Assembly (NCBI RefSeq): GCF_001263795.1 | Contig: NZ_LHUR01000022.1 | Location: 248,001 to 312,000, forward strand | Length of the DNA stretch: 64,000 nucleotides | Direction of reading: 5' to 3' | From: Clostridium homopropionicum DSM 5847 | GTDB lineage: Bacteria; Bacillota; Clostridia; Clostridiales; Clostridiaceae | Shown: positions 15,596-23,777 of the stretch, piece after piece | How positions within the stretch are numbered: the first letter of the stretch is position 1 | How the letters are laid out: each line of letters starts with the position of its first letter | Translations under genes and position numbers: made by a program | Notes under the pieces: model-generated | Told to the model about the DNA's origin: nothing | The model's input: only the letters and a program-made list of their open reading frames with translations | Databases searched by the model: none

Positions 15596-16657
15596 TTAAT
15601 TTTCCTTGTTAGGGAACCAACCCCTTGTATTATTAGCTATTTTTACTAAGGTAAGCATAACTGGTACTTCTGTTAAAACCCCAACCACTGTTGCAAGGGC
15701 TGCTCCTGACTGTAATCCAAATAGGGATATTGCCACTGCCACTGCAAGCTCAAAGAAATTACTTGCACCAATCATACCTGCTGGTGCTGCTATATCGTGA
15801 GGTAATTTCCAAATCTTTGCCCAACCATAAGAAAAGAAGAAAATTAAAAAAGTCTGTATTGTAAGCGGTATTGCAATTAAAGCAATATGAAGTGGATTAT
15901 TTAGTATTGTTTCTCCTTGGAAAGAGAAAATAATTACTAAAGTTAATAGAAGTCCACCAATTGTAACATTATCAAATTTCTTTAAAAATACATTCTCAAA
16001 GTATTCCATTCCCCTATGTTTTACGATGTACTTTCTTGATAGATATCCTCCTGCAAGAGGTATAACTACGAATAATACCACTGATAAAAATAACGTATCA
16101 TATGGAACAGCTACATTACTTACTCCAAGTAAAAATGCTACTATTGGAGTAAACGCAATTAATAATATTAAATCATTAACTGCAACTTGAACTACAGTAT
16201 ATGCCGGGTCCCCCTTAGTTAAATGACTCCAAACGAATACCATAGCTGTACATGGGGCCGCCCCTAGAAGTACTGCTCCTGCAAGATACTCCTTAGCTAA
16301 ATCTGGTGCTATCCACTGTTTAAATACTATATTTAAGAAAAATGCTGCTATTAAATACATAGTAAAAGGTTTAATAAGCCAGTTTGTAACACAAGTTACT
16401 GTAAGTCCTTTTGGCTTTTTAGCAGCCTTTACAATGCTGGAAAAATCTATCTTTAGCATCATAGGATATATCATGAGCCATATAAGCGCAGCAACTGGTA
16501 TTGAAACCTTAGCATATTCAAACTTACTTAGTGTCTCTGGTATAATTGGTAGTACTTGACCAACAACAACCCCAAGGACAATACAGATAGCAACCCACAG
16601 AGTTAAATATCTTTCGAAGAAACCTATTCCCTTGTTTTCTTTATTTTTTACACTCAT
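15596..16657 (-). CDS. acr3: ACR3-family arsenite efflux permease
   Basis: 353 residues with about 10 membrane segments. Family markers: FFERYLTLWVAICIVLGVVVG, LAGAVLLGAAPCTAMVFVWS with the essential Cys in the fourth helix, and AVNDLILLIAFTP. It exports arsenite (and antimonite) using the membrane potential, or with ArsA, whose gene is at 7863-9608. The start overlaps the upstream arsR gene by 17 nt and has GGAGGGGAATT-ATG. Confidence 0.95.
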   Translation of the reverse strand: MSVKNKENKGIGFFERYLTLWVAICIVLGVVVGQVLPIIPETLSKFEYAKVSIPVAALIWLMIYPMMLKIDFSSIVKAAKKPKGLTVTCVTNWLIKPFTMYLIAAFFLNIVFKQWIAPDLAKEYLAGAVLLGAAPCTAMVFVWSHLTKGDPAYTVVQVAVNDLILLIAFTPIVAFLLGVSNVAVPYDTLFLSVVLFVVIPLAGGYLSRKYIVKHRGMEYFENVFLKKFDNVTIGGLLLTLVIIFSFQGETILNNPLHIALIAIPLTIQTFLIFFFSYGWAKIWKLPHDIAAPAGMIGASNFFELAVAVAISLFGLQSGAALATVVGVLTEVPVMLTLVKIANNTRGWFPNKEN

Positions 16658-17042
16658 AATTCCCCTCCAAATAACTAATTACTTTTTCTTTATCTTCTCT
16701 TATTTGTTCACAAGTAAAAGCACTGCATTTGTATTTATGCAATTTTTTTATGTCCTTTTCATATGAATCACTGCTTGTTAGTTTTTCATTAATATAATCA
16801 TAGAGCATTTTATTTTTTGATATAAATTCTTCATCTATAAAATAGTAAACCCATTGTGCCTTCTTCTCTGCACCGATAATCTTTAAACTCTTTAGTTTAT
16901 TTAAATGCCTAGAGGCATTGGATTGTGTCATTCCAAGTATGCTCTCTATTTCACATACACATAGTTCCCCTTCTTTTAACAGGTTAAGTATTCTTATTCT
17001 GTTTTCATCTGATAATGCTTTAAATATCTCTATAAATTCCAT
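16641..17042 (-). CDS. ArsR-family repressor (acr3-arsC operon)
   Basis: 133 residues: FKALSDENRIRILNLLKEGELCVCEIESIL with the CVC metalloid site, and recognition helix TQSNASRHLNKLKSL. C-terminal extension with more cysteines (CSAFTCEQ, YECKK). It is first in an operon with acr3 (17-nt overlap) and arsC. The promoter/operator lies at 17062-17111. Confidence 0.93.
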   Translation of the reverse strand: MEFIEIFKALSDENRIRILNLLKEGELCVCEIESILGMTQSNASRHLNKLKSLKIIGAEKKAQWVYYFIDEEFISKNKMLYDYINEKLTSSDSYEKDIKKLHKYKCSAFTCEQIREDKEKVISYLEGNYECKK

Positions 17043-17061
17043 TTCTTCACCTCTCTATATG

Positions 17062-17111
17062 ATTATATGAGCTTATACTCATATAATATGCCATATATAC
17101 TCTTTTGTCAA
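17062..17111 (-). promoter_or_regulatory. arsR-acr3-arsC promoter and operator
   Basis: Minus strand: -35 TTGACA (17111-17106), 17-bp spacer, -10 TATTAT (17088-17083). Inverted repeat ATTATATGAG-N6-CTCATATAAT at 17062-17087 overlaps the -10 and start site. The sequence differs from the other two ars operators, so the three repressors may have separate specificities. Confidence 0.88.
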
Positions 17112-17173
17112 CAAGGTAATTTTTAATTTCTCCAAAGAATATAATGTAGCAAAAACTAAAAAAGGAGATTAGG

Positions 17174-18055
17174 ATGATATATTTTATTAAGAAAAATGAT
17201 ACCCTATCCAAAATTGCAGCAAGATTTAAAACAACTGTTAAAACTATAATAAATGCAAATGTTATTTGTAATCCTGGTTTAATTTTTATAGGTCAGCCTC
17301 TAATAATACCTGATAATAACATTCAACTTCCAAGAGCAGGTGCAGGACCTTATTATATTGTACAGCCTGGAGACACATTATCTTGTATTTCAGAACAAAC
17401 AGGAATAAGCTTACAAACACTGATGGATATAAATAATATAAAAGATCCTAATATTCTTTATGTAGGAAAAGAGCTTATCCTTACTCCACCTACTACTAAT
17501 GATCCTAAAGAATTAAAGCTTACTTGGGAAAGAAGTCCTGATGAAAATTGTAATGTTTATGGTTTTACAGAACATGGTGTTTACTACAATGGTTCCTTTG
17601 AATGGGCTGCCTTTGGAGGGGAAGCTATAGATTATTTGTTGGAACTATTAAAAAATCCCTGTGATATTGTACGTAGATATGCTGTTATTAGTTTGGGTCG
17701 TCTTGCTTTAAATGGGAAGGTTAGAAAAACTCTTAATACACTTGTAAATGATGAATCTATTTCTGATATGGTAAGATTGGCCATTCGTCGAATTGACCTT
17801 AATGCCATGGGATTAGATAGAATTCATGTTAATATTATGGATAATAACCTATTAAGTGAGCCTAATCTTTCCTCAGCATCAGTGAAATTGCCAAAGGGCT
17901 CTGGAGTAATAATATTGAAATGGTTTATTCCCAGTCCTACTGGGGAAGAAGGTCCAAGGGGAGGCATTCAGATTTATGACTATGTACAATTTATAAGTAC
18001 AGGGCAAATAGGGTTTGTACCACGAGTAGGCTATGCGGAAATCCCTTATATTTAA
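17174..18055 (+). CDS. Two-LysM-domain protein with HEAT-like middle and beta-rich C-terminus
   Basis: LysM domains at residues 2-47 (YFIKKNDTLSKIAARFKTT) and about 60-106 (YYIVQPGDTLSCISEQTGI), each binding GlcNAc-type glycans such as peptidoglycan or spore cortex. There is no signal peptide: the first LysM begins at residue 2, as in many clostridial spore or cell-surface LysM proteins. Residues about 140-215 look like two helical HEAT-type repeats (AIDYLLELLKNPCDIVRRYAV). The last 60 residues are beta-rich. The start has AAAGGAGATTAGG-ATG. It stands alone between the arsenic island and a convergent GGDEF gene; exact role unknown. Confidence 0.8.
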   Translation: MIYFIKKNDTLSKIAARFKTTVKTIINANVICNPGLIFIGQPLIIPDNNIQLPRAGAGPYYIVQPGDTLSCISEQTGISLQTLMDINNIKDPNILYVGKELILTPPTTNDPKELKLTWERSPDENCNVYGFTEHGVYYNGSFEWAAFGGEAIDYLLELLKNPCDIVRRYAVISLGRLALNGKVRKTLNTLVNDESISDMVRLAIRRIDLNAMGLDRIHVNIMDNNLLSEPNLSSASVKLPKGSGVIILKWFIPSPTGEEGPRGGIQIYDYVQFISTGQIGFVPRVGYAEIPYI

Positions 18056-18110
18056 ATTTTATTGAAAGTCACTCCCCATTTAAAAATAGTAATATTTTAT
18101 CTGAATACTT

Positions 18111-19319
18111 CTAATAATATATAACATTATTACGTTTTTTCTTAGCTTGATATAAAGCATTATCGGTAGTCCTAATTAATTTTTCAATAGAGGATTCATC
18201 AGATGGGATGAGAGTATGGACTCCTAAACTAATTGTAACATACTTGGAAATGAAAGAATATGCATGGGGTATAGCTAGTCCTTCAACGTTTTTTCTCAAT
18301 TGTTCAGCAAGCTCTAATGCTTTTTCTTTATTGATACGAGGAAGAATAATTACGAATTCCTCACCTCCATACCTTGCTACAATATCCGAGAAAGGTTTTG
18401 CAGAGGCTACTAAAGCTCCTGCTACTTGTCTTATGCAATCATCCCCAGCCTGATGTCCATAGTTATCGTTAAATAATTTGAATAAATCTATATCTACCAT
18501 AATTAATGATAAAGGTTCTAAACTTTCTTTACACCTTTCCCATTCCTCCTTCATTGTTTTATCAAATACTAGTCTGTTTAGGATGCCAGTTAAACTATCA
18601 GTTTTAGATAGTTTTTCTAGCTTTCGATTTGCTTCCTCTAACTCCTTGTTTACCCTATTTAGTTCATAAGTCTTCTCTTCTATTATCTTTTTATTATTGA
18701 ATTCTTCAATATAATTCTTGTATCTTATACCTGAGATTACCCAGGATGATATTAAAAAGAAAGTGCTATTAACAATATTCCCAAATACAATTTCACTGGA
18801 TTTCTGAAAATATGGTAAAAGTATAATAAATAATGCTTGAGAAATTAAATAAATTATAAATAACTCAGTTGGTTTAAATATTGGAACTACAGCAACTGAC
18901 ATTATTGCTACAACATAGACAATAATTTGACCATATGATAATTGATCTATTAAAGATATTCCTACACACCAAGATACTAGAGTTATTGAAAAAATTATCC
19001 CAGTAATCTTTATACTTGTACCATTTTGGGGAATATTTTTTTCTAAGTTAAGATATATAATTAAGTATATTATCATAGCTATAATCAATATAACATACAT
19101 AACTCCATAATACATATAAGGTGGTTTTAGCATATCCCCTTTCTTTAAAATTAAAGAAGATATTATCATTATAAGTTCCATAAGTATAAAAGTTATTGAT
19201 ATAACCTTACCTCTAACTAAATTAATACTATTAAGACTAATTTCAAACTCCCTTGCGTATTTTTCTGATACTGATACTTGTATAAGACCTCTTACTAACT
19301 TTAATAAATTAAAAAACAT
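18111..19319 (-). CDS. Membrane-bound diguanylate cyclase (GGDEF)
   Basis: Makes cyclic di-GMP from two GTP. About six membrane segments (residues 30-200), a coiled coil (about 205-240, rich in E/K/L), then a GGDEF domain (about 240-402) with the intact active site RYGGEEF and the DSLTGILNR start signature. The position five residues before the active site, where an I-site needs RxxD, reads PFSD, so product inhibition at a classical I-site is not expected. 402 residues. Convergent with the LysM gene, with no clear terminator in the 55 nt between. Confidence 0.9.
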   Translation of the reverse strand: MFFNLLKLVRGLIQVSVSEKYAREFEISLNSINLVRGKVISITFILMELIMIISSLILKKGDMLKPPYMYYGVMYVILIIAMIIYLIIYLNLEKNIPQNGTSIKITGIIFSITLVSWCVGISLIDQLSYGQIIVYVVAIMSVAVVPIFKPTELFIIYLISQALFIILLPYFQKSSEIVFGNIVNSTFFLISSWVISGIRYKNYIEEFNNKKIIEEKTYELNRVNKELEEANRKLEKLSKTDSLTGILNRLVFDKTMKEEWERCKESLEPLSLIMVDIDLFKLFNDNYGHQAGDDCIRQVAGALVASAKPFSDIVARYGGEEFVIILPRINKEKALELAEQLRKNVEGLAIPHAYSFISKYVTISLGVHTLIPSDESSIEKLIRTTDNALYQAKKKRNNVIYY

Positions 19320-19381
19320 CCAAACTCCACCTAACTTCTTATACTATTCCCTGATATTAATTTACCATAAAATCAAAAAAT

Positions 19382-19795
19382 TTACTTTACTTTTTCAATC
19401 GATAAATTCAGCTTATAATTACCATATTTCAGTATCTCATCTAATATTCCTATAATCTCTTCTTGAGTAGATGCATTTACCTTTAATAAATAGCATCCTT
19501 CTCCACTAATTCTATTTGCTTCAGATATGCTAGGGTTACTTTGAATATATTTTTGAAATGAAGCATGATCTGTGGTTTTCATAAAAATTGTTACAAAGGC
19601 AGTTAACCCTTTCCCCACGCTCTTAGGATCGATTTTTATGGTATAACCCTGAATAACTCCTGACTTCTCCATTCTATTTATTCTATTTCTAACAGCCTGT
19701 CCGGTTAAATGAACTTGTTCACCTATTTCCTGCATCTGCATTCGTGAATTTTCTGTAAGTAACCTTAATATTTCAATATCTGTCTGATCAAGCAT
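19382..19795 (-). CDS. Lrp/AsnC-family transcriptional regulator
   Basis: 137 residues: N-terminal HTH (LDQTDIEILRLLTENSRMQMQEIGEQV, AVRNRINRMEKSGVI) and C-terminal RAM ligand-binding domain. It is transcribed divergently from the metallo-beta-lactamase-fold gene at 19905, with 109 nt between the starts, and may regulate it. The effector is unknown. Confidence 0.92.
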   Translation of the reverse strand: MLDQTDIEILRLLTENSRMQMQEIGEQVHLTGQAVRNRINRMEKSGVIQGYTIKIDPKSVGKGLTAFVTIFMKTTDHASFQKYIQSNPSISEANRISGEGCYLLKVNASTQEEIIGILDEILKYGNYKLNLSIEKVK

Positions 19796-19904
19796 AATTA
19801 AATAAATCCTTTCATGGTGAAATCATTTTTACTTAAATCATTTCTCTAATCAACTAATACTAATAATATAATAAATATATCATAAAGATTTGGAGGTATA
19901 AATA

Positions 19905-20657
19905 TTGAAAGTTCAATTGATTCGTCACGCTACCTTAATAATATCCCTAAACAGCAAAAGGATCTTAGTAGATCCTATGCTAAGTGAGACAAACTCTATG
20001 GCTCCTATACCAAATGTTCCTAATCAGAACTATAATCCATTAGTAGATCTGCCAATAGCTGTTTCAAATATTATAAATTGTGATGCTGTACTCTTAACTC
20101 ATATTCATAGAGATCACTTTGATGATGCAGCTACAAAACTACTTCCAAAGAATATACCAATGTTCTGTCAGCCAGAAGATGAAACTAATTTACTCTCTTA
20201 CGGCTTTACTTATGTACATCCTATTCATGATAGCTACACTTGGAATAATATAACATTTAATCGAACTGGCGGAAAGCATGGTCATGGTTTTATTGCTAAA
20301 AAAATGGCACCAGTATCAGGATTTATTATATCATGTCCTGAAGAACCCTCAGTATATATTGCAGGCGATACAATATGGTGCAAGGAAGTTGAAAAATCCA
20401 TAGAAAAATACAATCCACATATAATTATTTGCAATTGCGGTGCTGCACAATTTCGCTTTGGCCGGCCAATTACTATGACCAGCAAAGATTTATATAAATT
20501 GCGATACAAATTTGAAAAAATAAAAATTGTTGCTGTTCACATGGAAGCATGGAATCATTGCAGATTGTCAAGAAAAGATTTAAAAATTTACCTCGCTTCT
20601 GAAAACATTGAAGCCAATGTATTTGTACCTAAGGATGGAGAAATATTAAATTTTTAG
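19905..20657 (+). CDS. MBL-fold (UlaG-like) metal-dependent hydrolase
   Basis: 250 residues. Metal-binding motif THIHRDHFD (about residues 65-73), further ligands in TGGKHGHG, AGDTIW and HMEAWNH. This pattern fits the UlaG/YtnP-like lactonase or hydrolase branch of the metallo-beta-lactamase fold. The start is TTG at 19905, placed 5 nt after TTGGAGGTATAAA; no ATG fits the N-terminal strand. Divergent from an Lrp regulator. Substrate unknown. Confidence 0.85.
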   Translation: MKVQLIRHATLIISLNSKRILVDPMLSETNSMAPIPNVPNQNYNPLVDLPIAVSNIINCDAVLLTHIHRDHFDDAATKLLPKNIPMFCQPEDETNLLSYGFTYVHPIHDSYTWNNITFNRTGGKHGHGFIAKKMAPVSGFIISCPEEPSVYIAGDTIWCKEVEKSIEKYNPHIIICNCGAAQFRFGRPITMTSKDLYKLRYKFEKIKIVAVHMEAWNHCRLSRKDLKIYLASENIEANVFVPKDGEILNF

Positions 20658-20673
20658 ATTTAGATAAAAAAAC

Positions 20674-20699
20674 GGAACTACTATTTTATTAGCAGTTCC
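20674..20699 (+). terminator. Terminator of the MBL-fold gene
   Basis: GGAACTACT / AGCAGTTCC stem with one mismatch and an 8-nt A/T loop, 17 nt after the stop codon, followed by TAATTTT; A-run before the stem. Confidence 0.7.
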
Positions 20700-20781
20700 T
20701 AATTTTAATTAAGGTAATATATTCATGTAAAATATCCCCATAAAATTATCTTCTACATTTCATATTTATATAAGCTTATAA

Positions 20782-20964
20782 TCAAGCTGTTCTTATTGCT
20801 CCCATTGGGCAATAATTTACGCACTTTTTGCAATCAATGCATTTATCTTTATTAATTTTCGGTGCACCAAAACCTCTTTGCTCTATCGCTCCTACTGGAC
20901 AAACTCTTACAGCTGGGCAAGGATGGTTTTGAGGACATCTATTTTCATTAACAACAATCGCCAT
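20782..20964 (-). CDS. Small 2[4Fe-4S]-type ferredoxin
   Basis: 60 residues with two half-motifs: CPQNHPCPAVRVCPVGAI (first cluster, non-standard CX5CX5C spacing followed by CP) and CIDCKKCVNYCPMGAI (classical CX2CX2CX3CP). The altered first site may hold an incomplete or different cluster. ATG at 20964 follows GAGAGGTGAATTT. It is monocistronic, with a clear promoter and operator at 20996-21044. Confidence 0.9.
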   Translation of the reverse strand: MAIVVNENRCPQNHPCPAVRVCPVGAIEQRGFGAPKINKDKCIDCKKCVNYCPMGAIRTA

Positions 20965-20995
20965 AAATTCACCTCTCTTCAAAATCCCCAGACCT

Positions 20996-21044
20996 TATAT
21001 ACCCCCCATAGGTATATAATATCACATATTTATTCTTATTTCAA
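20996..21044 (-). promoter_or_regulatory. Ferredoxin promoter with ArsR/CsoR-like operator
   Basis: Minus strand: -35 TTGAAA (21044-21039), 17-bp spacer, -10 TATTAT (21021-21016). The inverted repeat TATATACC-N7-GGTATATA (20996-21018) overlaps the -10. It shares TATACC/GGTATA arms with the arsR-arsP operator at 15006-15047, and the central C-run recalls CsoR/CstR sites. Confidence 0.75.
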
Positions 21045-21160
21045 TATAGAATCTAAATTAGAATTTATAGCTTTTTTTAAGCTAGTCATTATTGTTATAA
21101 TATTTTTATGTTGAAACTTATATATTTACATGATTACTTTAAATATAAATTGGAGGTACT

Positions 21161-21964
21161 ATGGAAGGTAAAGGGATAAGGTATTATTTTAATGACATGA
21201 ATGGAAACATAGAGATAAAAAATTGCTCAAACTCTGTTCATTCTTCAAGGGCACATTTTCATAATGAAGTTTCAATAGCTTTAGTTGAAAGTGGTGTTAG
21301 TAGAACAGAAATAGGAGATGCAATGTATGAAATTACCGGGAACACATTTTTAATAATTCCACCAGGAGTAGTTCATAAATGTAATCCCTATAATTATAAC
21401 GATTGGAATTTCAGAATGCTTTATATAAGTCCTAGCTGGTTTGAGTCTGCTTTTAATATTAAAGGTGAACAGATTAAGTTTTCTTATGTAAAATTAAATA
21501 AAACAACATCTTTAGCAATAATTAATCTCCTTAACAATATAGAAAATAATATAATTGACGTAGAAGGCGAATCTAGATTGCTTAACTCTATTTCACTTTT
21601 ATTTGATGCTGAAAACACTAATAAAGAGATTTCTAAAATTACTTACCAAAGACAATTAGATAAAACAAAGGAATTCTTAGATGCTAACTATTTAAGTACT
21701 ATAACCCTTGATGATCTTATACAAGTGTCAGGAATAAGTAAGTATTATCTAATAAGGCAATTTGAAAACTCTTATGGCTTATCTCCTCATAAATATATAA
21801 CCAACTTACGTGTAAATCACTCAAAAGAACTTCTGAAAACTAGTATGGATTTTTCTGCTATTGCATTAGAAAGCGGCTTCTATGATCAAAGTCACTTTTC
21901 AAAATGTTTTAAAGAGTATACTGGAGTTACACCTAAAAAGTATAGAAATAATTTTACTCTGTAA
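21161..21964 (+). CDS. AraC-family transcriptional regulator
   Basis: 267 residues: N-terminal cupin-type sensing domain (SRAHFHNEVSIALVESG, NTFLIIPPGVVHKCNPY) and C-terminal tandem HTH (TLDDLIQVSGISKYYLIRQFENSYG; IALESGFYDQSHFSKCFKEYTG). Start after TTGGAGGTACT-ATG. It lies 75 nt upstream of the EamA transporter gene in the same direction and is probably its activator. Confidence 0.93.
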   Translation: MEGKGIRYYFNDMNGNIEIKNCSNSVHSSRAHFHNEVSIALVESGVSRTEIGDAMYEITGNTFLIIPPGVVHKCNPYNYNDWNFRMLYISPSWFESAFNIKGEQIKFSYVKLNKTTSLAIINLLNNIENNIIDVEGESRLLNSISLLFDAENTNKEISKITYQRQLDKTKEFLDANYLSTITLDDLIQVSGISKYYLIRQFENSYGLSPHKYITNLRVNHSKELLKTSMDFSAIALESGFYDQSHFSKCFKEYTGVTPKKYRNNFTL

Positions 21965-22039
21965 CTGCAACTTTTTACAATATATATTTTTTGCTTTAGT
22001 TTATAATTACTCTAAAGCAAAGAAAGAGGGTAATTTCAC

Positions 22040-22951
22040 ATGCATAATAAAAGTTCTTTAGGACATTTTTTGGCAATTATTACAATACTAATTTGGGGTA
22101 CAACCTTTGTGTCAACTAAAATATTACTAACGGTATTTTCACCTATAGAAATACTAGTATATCGCTTTGTAGGTGCATTTCTAATATTGGCTTTAATTTG
22201 TTATAAAAAGATTAAAATATTATCTACAAAAGAAGAATTCCTATTTTTCTTATTAGGAATTACTGGAGTAACAATTTATTATTTTACTGAAAATCTAGCT
22301 TTAAAATATACCTATGCCTCAAATGTAGGATTAATAGTATCAGCAATTCCTATATTTACAGCCCTGGTTGCTCATTTTGTAACCAATGATGAAAAGTTCA
22401 CTATTAATTTGCTCTTAGGCTCTGTCATTGCAATGATCGGAATTTTTATTGTTATCTATAATGGAAAGACATTAAAACTAAACTCAACTGGTGATTTTTT
22501 AGCATTAATATCTGCAGTTTCGTTTTCTTTTTATTCAGTATTAATAAAAAAAGTAAACAAAAGTTATAGCCAAGCTTTTGTTGTTACAAAGACATTTTTT
22601 TATGGAATAATTACTATGATACCAATTTTAATTATTTCAGATGCTTCTTTATTTAAGGTTTCTGATTTATCAATCAAAATAATTTTAAACTTATTATTCC
22701 TTACAATTTTAGCATCTTTACTGTGTTTTATAATGTGGAATAAAGCAATAACTTTAATAGGTTCAGTAAAAACTACAAACTATATATACTTAGTTCCTTT
22801 AATTACGATAATATCTTCCGTGATTATTTTGAAGGAAAAAGTAAATATATTGATGATATTTGGAGGTCTATTAATATTCCTTGGTGTTTTCATAAATGAG
22901 AACAGATGGTTATCGAAGGTATTTAAGACTAACACTTTAGATTTAGATTAA
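22040..22951 (+). CDS. EamA/DMT-family exporter
   Basis: 303 residues, about ten membrane segments in two EamA repeats; the start FLAIITILIWGTTFVSTKILL and the second-repeat FLALISAVSFSFYSVLIKKV are typical. It belongs to the drug/metabolite transporter superfamily, often amino-acid or metabolite exporters. AraC regulator plus exporter is a common inducible pair. Confidence 0.92.
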   Translation: MHNKSSLGHFLAIITILIWGTTFVSTKILLTVFSPIEILVYRFVGAFLILALICYKKIKILSTKEEFLFFLLGITGVTIYYFTENLALKYTYASNVGLIVSAIPIFTALVAHFVTNDEKFTINLLLGSVIAMIGIFIVIYNGKTLKLNSTGDFLALISAVSFSFYSVLIKKVNKSYSQAFVVTKTFFYGIITMIPILIISDASLFKVSDLSIKIILNLLFLTILASLLCFIMWNKAITLIGSVKTTNYIYLVPLITIISSVIILKEKVNILMIFGGLLIFLGVFINENRWLSKVFKTNTLDLD

Positions 22952-22977
22952 TACATTAATTGATGTAATAAATATAG

Positions 22978-23019
22978 GCAAAGAATAAAGAAGTAGTAAT
23001 GTCATTCTTTATCCTTTGC
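22978..23019 (+). terminator. Terminator after the EamA gene
   Basis: Arms gcaaagaataaag (22978-22990) and ctttatcctttgc (23007-23019) pair over 13 positions with one mismatch, followed by TTATTTCATTTTTTT. Confidence 0.75.
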
Positions 23020-23117
23020 TTATTTCATTTTTTTAGTCCATGATTAAAAACTCTTCAAAAATTTTAACACAATCTTAATTAATATATAACATAATTGATA
23101 TATATTTAAAGTGTTAT

Positions 23118-23270
23118 ATGAAAGAAGGTGAAAAATTGAATAAGGAATCAGTATTAATAACTCCTGAAGTTATTGAGGAATGTCTATGTGAGTGCCTTGA
23201 TGTTTTAGAAAAAAATACTTCATCTCTTGAAAAGAGCACTCCTCATATAGCTCCAAGTAAAAATCATTAA
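23118..23270 (+). CDS. Small Cys-containing protein of unknown function
   Basis: An open frame of 50 codons from ATG 23118. The better start is TTG 23136, preceded by AAGAAGGTGAAAAA, giving 44 residues. Central EECLCECLDVLE has three closely spaced cysteines in an amphipathic helix. A short terminator follows directly at 23274, and the region upstream is AT-rich with plausible -10 boxes, so it looks like a real short transcript. I recognise no family; a precursor peptide or metal-binding peptide is possible. Confidence 0.5.
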   Translation: MKEGEKLNKESVLITPEVIEECLCECLDVLEKNTSSLEKSTPHIAPSKNH

Positions 23271-23273
23271 GAC

Positions 23274-23297
23274 AGCCTCAAGGCTTTTTTTATTTTT
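23274..23297 (+). terminator. Terminator of the small Cys protein gene
   Basis: AGCC-TCAA-GGCT stem-loop followed by TTTTTTATTTTTT, 4 nt after the stop codon. Confidence 0.8.
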
Positions 23298-23379
23298 TGA
23301 TTAGCATGTAAAAATTCTAAAAAAATATTATGCATTGTTGACTTTTATAATATTTCTCTTATTCTCCTTAAATAAAAAA

Positions 23380-23422
23380 ATCATGGATGATCCAGTATAG
23401 CAAACTGATATCTTTCCATGAT
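23380..23422 (-). terminator. Terminator downstream of the DUF1540 gene
   Basis: ATCATGGA (23380-23387) pairs with TCCATGAT (23415-23422). The minus-strand product runs into a seven-T tract. It lies 48 nt past the DUF1540 stop. Confidence 0.65.
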
Positions 23423-23469
23423 CTTTAGGTTAAGCCTATTTGTTTTTCACATTTCTCAAAATATATAGC

Positions 23470-23640
23470 TTATTTTTCAGGAATAAAAGTTGCACAATCT
23501 GTTTGTTCTGTACTGCTAGCATTTCTTGGTTGAACCTCTATTCTTTCTGCAGAACATTGATCACCTTTCATGTAATAATGACAAGTGTTTACTACACATT
23601 TAATTCCTGCATTTGCATGATCCATTTTATTTACTTTCAT
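23470..23640 (-). CDS. DUF1540 small cysteine-rich protein
   Basis: 56 residues translated by eye from the minus strand: starts MKVNKMDHANAGIKC, then VVNTCHYYMKGDQCSAERIEV, ending ATFIPEK. The pattern C-X4-C-X8-C and a last Cys near the end is that of DUF1540, a probable zinc or metal-binding domain common in clostridia. AAAGGAGGG lies 7 nt before the ATG at 23640. Upstream, ATGAAATATT (23658-23667) and AATATTTCAT (23697-23706) form an inverted repeat around the promoter region. Function not established for the family. Confidence 0.85.
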   Translation of the reverse strand: MKVNKMDHANAGIKCVVNTCHYYMKGDQCSAERIEVQPRNASSTEQTDCATFIPEK

Positions 23641-23777
23641 TTATTAACCCTCCTTTAATGAAATATTGACTACCTATAATATTATTTGTAGATTCTAATA
23701 TTTCATGCTGGATATTATTTCTATTTTGTATTTTTTAATCTATTAATGTCATAGCTTTTTCTATGGTAATTAGTATA

